From positions 18,474,001 to 18,538,000 of the forward strand of contig NC_092590.1 of the NCBI RefSeq assembly GCF_047663525.1: 64,000 nt of DNA. The letters run 5' to 3'. The notes beneath the pieces were generated by a model. That model saw nothing but the letters and a program-made list of their open reading frames with translations. It ran no database searches and was not told the DNA's origin. Each line of letters opens with the position of its first letter. The first letter of the stretch is position 1. Position numbers and translations under genes: made by a program. Below are positions 61,901-64,000 of the stretch, piece by piece. Source of the stretch: Anas platyrhynchos (taxonomy: Eukaryota; Chordata; Aves; Anseriformes; Anatidae).

Positions 61901-62660
61901 GGCTGTGCTGAATGCCCACCAGCATGAACTGAGTGTCCTTTTGTACCCTTAGCTGAATTTCTGCATAACTGACTGTACAGAAATAAATTAAACATCAAAT
62001 ATATTTCATTTTAATAGTGTACGGTCACAGTGAGTGCACCCACATTTGATGCCTTTGGTTATGGTACAGAAGGGGGCTGTGGGAGGTTAGTTCTCCCTGT
62101 CAGGAGTTACCCTGACAGAGGGCAGGAGGCTGCACGCAGTGGGGCAGGCAGGTGTGCTCAGTGCCTAAGGTTGGACAAGCTTTGCGAGTACAAACAGGAT
62201 GGTTTCTGGTAATTTTTTTCTGGTAATGTTCCCCCCCCCCCTTCCTTCCAGTTTTTCGCCCCACTGAAGCCCACAAGGGTCATGGTGGAATACAACTCCC
62301 ATGGAGATGCCACAGGAGAAGCAGATGTGCATTTTGAGAGCCACGACGATGCAGTTGCTGCAATGGCCAAGGAGGGGACACGGCTGCGTGAGTAAAGAGG
62401 AAGGGGGACCTACAACACTGAGACTCCCTCCTCCTTGAACACTGCTTCTTGTCTAGCTACTTGTAGCATCCTGTGCAACAGGGTTGTCTTGGAACTAGAA
62501 TTCCAAATTACCCTAAAATATTAAATTGGCTTTCTGGGAGATAAAAAGATGCAGCAGCTACAAGTCACTGAACGCAAATTGCCTCTCATATTGTTCCCTA
62601 GAGTGCGGTACCATTGAATTATTCCTGAATGAACATCCAAAGGCAGAACAAGACTGCTAG
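55497..62660 (+). CDS. GRSF1: G-rich RNA sequence binding factor 1, complete, 9 coding exons, 410 aa
   Basis: GRSF1 binds G-tracts and works in mitochondrial RNA granules (RNA processing, ribosome assembly). Joining 55497..55667, 55836..55983, 56849..57004, 57338..57478, 59002..59131, 61227..61393, 61524..61648, 62252..62387, 62602..62660 gives 1233 nt, 410 codons plus TAG, with GT-AG introns and consistent phases. Residues 1-57 are Arg/Ala/Leu-rich with no acidic residue, a likely mitochondrial targeting sequence with a (PS)4 stretch. qRRM1 is about 84-162, qRRM2 184-255 and qRRM3 328-402, with a basic-to-polar linker between qRRM2 and qRRM3. The human protein has 480 aa; the difference is mostly a shorter N-terminus. 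qRRM3 lacks the usual G-tract contacts (see findings). The ATG at 55497 is chosen because no in-frame ATG lies closer upstream in the island. Confidence 0.95.
55836..55983 (+). CDS. GRSF1: GRSF1 coding exon 2
   Basis: Starts in frame after ggtcag and codes an acidic linker, then the start of qRRM1 (AVFLVRAQGFPFSCSEED). The donor is gag|gtaagg after one base of Gly107. Intron 1 is only 168 bp. Confidence 0.9.
55984..56848 (+). other. GRSF1: GRSF1 intron 2
   Basis: 865 bp GT-AG intron. No repeat, RNA gene or coding block recognised. Confidence 0.85.
56849..57004 (+). CDS. GRSF1: GRSF1 coding exon 3
   Basis: Encodes the body of qRRM1: CRIRNGENGIHFLLNRDG, then RRRGDALIELES and ending PRYVK. R155-Y156 is the conserved pair. 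The acceptor is tttctag and the donor aaag|gtgagt. Confidence 0.95.
57005..57337 (+). other. GRSF1: GRSF1 intron 3, with G-tract cluster
   Basis: 333 bp intron. Four G-runs (4, 6, 7 and 3 G) lie at 57183-57226, about 110 nt upstream of exon 4, in the sense strand. See findings. Confidence 0.85.
57338..57478 (+). CDS. GRSF1: GRSF1 coding exon 4
   Basis: Ends qRRM1 (FEVHDRDVEG), crosses a short linker and opens qRRM2 with VVLLRGLPFTSTEDDIAEFF. Phe193 is the loop-1 aromatic. The acceptor is cttgcag and the donor tcag|gtaact. Confidence 0.95.
57479..59001 (+). other. GRSF1: GRSF1 intron 4
   Basis: 1.5 kb intron rich in A-runs (58599-58616 is A18), with a T11A11 block at 58829-58850. No recognised element. 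Confidence 0.85.
58829..58850. repeat. T11A11 palindromic tract in GRSF1 intron 4
   Basis: Eleven T are followed directly by eleven A, a perfect self-complementary block. Confidence 0.85.
59002..59131 (+). CDS. GRSF1: GRSF1 coding exon 5
   Basis: Encodes the core of qRRM2: LRITDIAFVYRGERKSGEAY, then the helix with PEMAARALLKHK. The acceptor is cctttag and the donor agtag|gtaggt. Confidence 0.95.
59132..61226 (+). other. GRSF1: GRSF1 intron 5
   Basis: 2.1 kb, the longest intron of the gene. No RNA gene, repeat family or coding block recognised. Confidence 0.85.
61227..61393 (+). CDS. GRSF1: GRSF1 coding exon 6
   Basis: Completes the R249-Y250 pair and the YIEVYVS strand of qRRM2, then encodes most of the linker before qRRM3, which is basic and glutamine-rich. 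The acceptor is attttag and the donor aacc|gtgagt. Confidence 0.9.
61524..61648 (+). CDS. GRSF1: GRSF1 coding exon 7
   Basis: Encodes a Ser/Glu/Gly-rich linker, then the first strand of qRRM3 (HIVHVRGFPTETRAQDIIK). Thr337 replaces the usual aromatic after the RG-x-P motif. The acceptor is tccccag and the donor aaa|gtgagt. Confidence 0.93.
61649..62251 (+). other. GRSF1: GRSF1 intron 7
   Basis: 603 bp. It holds an 8-bp perfect hairpin (62097-62118) and ends with a C11 run in the polypyrimidine tract (62231-62241). Confidence 0.85.
62252..62387 (+). CDS. GRSF1: GRSF1 coding exon 8
   Basis: Encodes the middle of qRRM3: FFAPLKPTRVMVEYNSHGD, then ATGEADVHFESHDDAVAAMA. The acceptor follows a C11 run (cttccttccag). 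The donor is ctgc|gtgagt. Confidence 0.94.
62602..62660 (+). CDS. GRSF1: GRSF1 coding exon 9 (last)
   Basis: Encodes CGTIELFLNEHPKAEQDC and TAG. IELFLN matches the last qRRM strand of the family, which fixes the frame, but the RY pair expected before it is GT here. The acceptor cccctag is followed at once by a second AG that would shift the frame. Confidence 0.88.
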
Positions 62661-63570
62661 TGACAGGGGCAAGATTGCAGCTTTGGTGAGCACATCTTTC
62701 TATCCTATTGCTCCTGTTCTACTTTTAGCATGCTTGATACTTGGCACTTCACAGAGCTTCCAGGCTAAAATTGAGAGCAAGTGGCTGAGGCCGATCATCA
62801 CAGCTAATCCGAGGGCAGGCCTCATGCCTCACACACTGGCCCATGAAGCTGAAATCCCCAGGGATAAATTCTTGTGGCAGAGGGGCAGCAGCTCTTGGCT
62901 GAGGTCACAGCCAGAGGCTGCTGCCCTATCCTGACACTGCAGCCCCACACAGAAACGTGCCGTGCTGTAGCTGAGGCCTGCTGGAATGTGCAGCAGTGCT
63001 TCTTCCCCTAGCTTTTTCCTCCTCCCCATGAAGCTGTCCTACTTTTCATCTGTTCAAGGTTCTGATGGGGCCATATTCCCTGGCACAGACACCAAGGAGT
63101 GGCTAAATATTTTTCTACAGTCACGGAGTCCCATCGGTGCAGCAGTGCCCAGAACTGTTCCTGCCTTTTGTGCTGGGACTTGGTCCCAGCAGAATCAGCT
63201 TCCCCTGTGTCAGATCAACTTCAGCACCACATGAAAGTTACTCACCTCTCAGAGGCTGTCTGTCTCAGCTTACCTTTTTACTGACATCTTCCACCACTGC
63301 TGAATTCTACAATTCCATTGTTGGTGACCATAATTTAGAATAAGATGCAGTGGTACATTTTTAAAAAAAGGACTGTAGTAAGGTGCAGTGAGGTAGTGAT
63401 GGTTTTTATTTCTCCCACCCCTTTCTTTTTAGGCCAGAGTGAACACATTCCTAGGGTACATGCATAAAGCTTGTGTACGAGTGTCACTGCTCAATTAAAA
63501 GGACAAACTATAAAATTTAGTTTGGATTTATGTAAAAAGCATGTAATAAACTGTGTTGACATACTGGGGG
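62661..63570 (+). other. GRSF1: GRSF1 3' UTR
   Basis: Follows the GRSF1 stop with no further coding exon. The first canonical AATAAA is at 63545-63550 with a GT/T-rich stretch after it (tgtgttgac, gttgtctgtcct). A second AATAAA at 63674-63679 could give a longer form. Confidence 0.7.
63545..63550 (+). terminator. GRSF1: GRSF1 poly(A) signal AATAAA
   Basis: First canonical signal after the stop codon (885 nt), followed by GT-rich sequence within 40 nt. Confidence 0.65.
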
Positions 63571-64000
63571 AAGGTTGTCTGTCCTAAAAGTAGAAAAAGC
63601 TGTACTGGAGGAACAGCAAGTGCTACAGGACGGAGCGGTTCTGGCCTCCAGCTGTGCTGGTGTACAAAGCATTAATAAAACACCAGAATGGGCCGTTAAC
63701 ACCACCCAAGCAATTGAAGATGCCAGTACACAGAAGGCAGCAGGTGTGCTGTGTAGTGTAGCTAACACCTCGTCCCTCCTGCCATGCTTCTCTCGTTTCT
63801 GCATTGGCATCTGTTACTGGTTGTGAAATACTTTCATACCCACAGCCAAACCAGAAGGGAAAGCCCACTCAGGACGCAGGATACAGATGAGAAAGTTTTT
63901 ATTGTTGCATGTGGAACAAAATTAACAACAGAAAAAGAGCCTTCTGCTCTGCCCCGTCCAAACGTGCAGGTACGAACCCCAAAATCCAGCATTACCTGAG
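63571..64000. other. Flank after GRSF1; possible 3' end of a convergent gene
   Basis: No coding exon seen. A minus-strand AATAAA at 63898-63903 is followed in that direction by T/G-containing sequence. Known amniote gene order puts RUFY3 here in convergent orientation, so this may be its poly(A) signal; nothing in the visible sequence proves it. Confidence 0.3.

Noticed and set aside
1-64000. CRISPR array, bacterial operon, provirus or other mobile system
   Set aside because: No spaced direct repeats, no long uninterrupted coding frames, no retroviral or transposase motifs; the sequence is ordinary vertebrate genic DNA.

Overview
This is a stretch of vertebrate nuclear DNA, most likely from a bird. 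Three multi-exon protein genes can be rebuilt codon by codon with GT-AG introns. A 5'-truncated CR1 LINE lies in one intron and a short antisense CR1 piece lies near 55.25 kb. There are a few eroded MIR-like fragments and otherwise little interspersed repeat. CR1 is the dominant avian LINE, and compact introns with low repeat content also fit a bird; a turtle or crocodilian cannot be excluded from sequence alone. There is no sign of bacterial, viral or CRISPR content.

Layout. 1-6468: no coding exon; the right part is the DCK 3' UTR and the rest is downstream flank with one MIR relic. 6469-11426 (minus): DCK, deoxycytidine kinase, 6 coding exons, 255 aa, with a CpG-island promoter at about 11.2-11.64 kb. 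About 11.65-17.73 kb (minus): a probable ~6 kb MOB1B 3' UTR whose last poly(A) signal lies only about 250 bp upstream of the DCK start codon. 17734-50337 (minus): MOB1B, 6 coding exons, 216 aa, with a 19.3 kb first intron and a CpG-island promoter at about 49.9-50.64 kb. About 50.64-55.38 kb: intergenic, between divergent promoters. 55497-62660 (plus): GRSF1, 9 coding exons, 410 aa, with a CpG-island promoter and a 3' UTR ending near 63.57 kb. 63.57-64.0 kb: intergenic, with a minus-strand poly(A) signal that may mark the 3' end of the next convergent gene (RUFY3 by known amniote gene order).

How the genes relate. The order DCK-MOB1B-GRSF1 matches the block I know from the human chromosome 4q13 region. 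The three products do not form a pathway. DCK is a nucleoside-salvage kinase, MOB1B is the Hippo-pathway co-activator of LATS/NDR kinases, and GRSF1 is a G-tract RNA-binding protein of mitochondrial RNA granules. All three have CpG-island, housekeeping-type promoters.

The most interesting observation is in GRSF1. Its third quasi-RRM has lost all three positions (loop-1 aromatic and the Arg-Tyr pair) that hold G-tracts in hnRNP F/H-type qRRMs, while qRRM1 and qRRM2 keep them. I found no undescribed genetic system; the window is an ordinary housekeeping block with several lineage-specific details worth checking.
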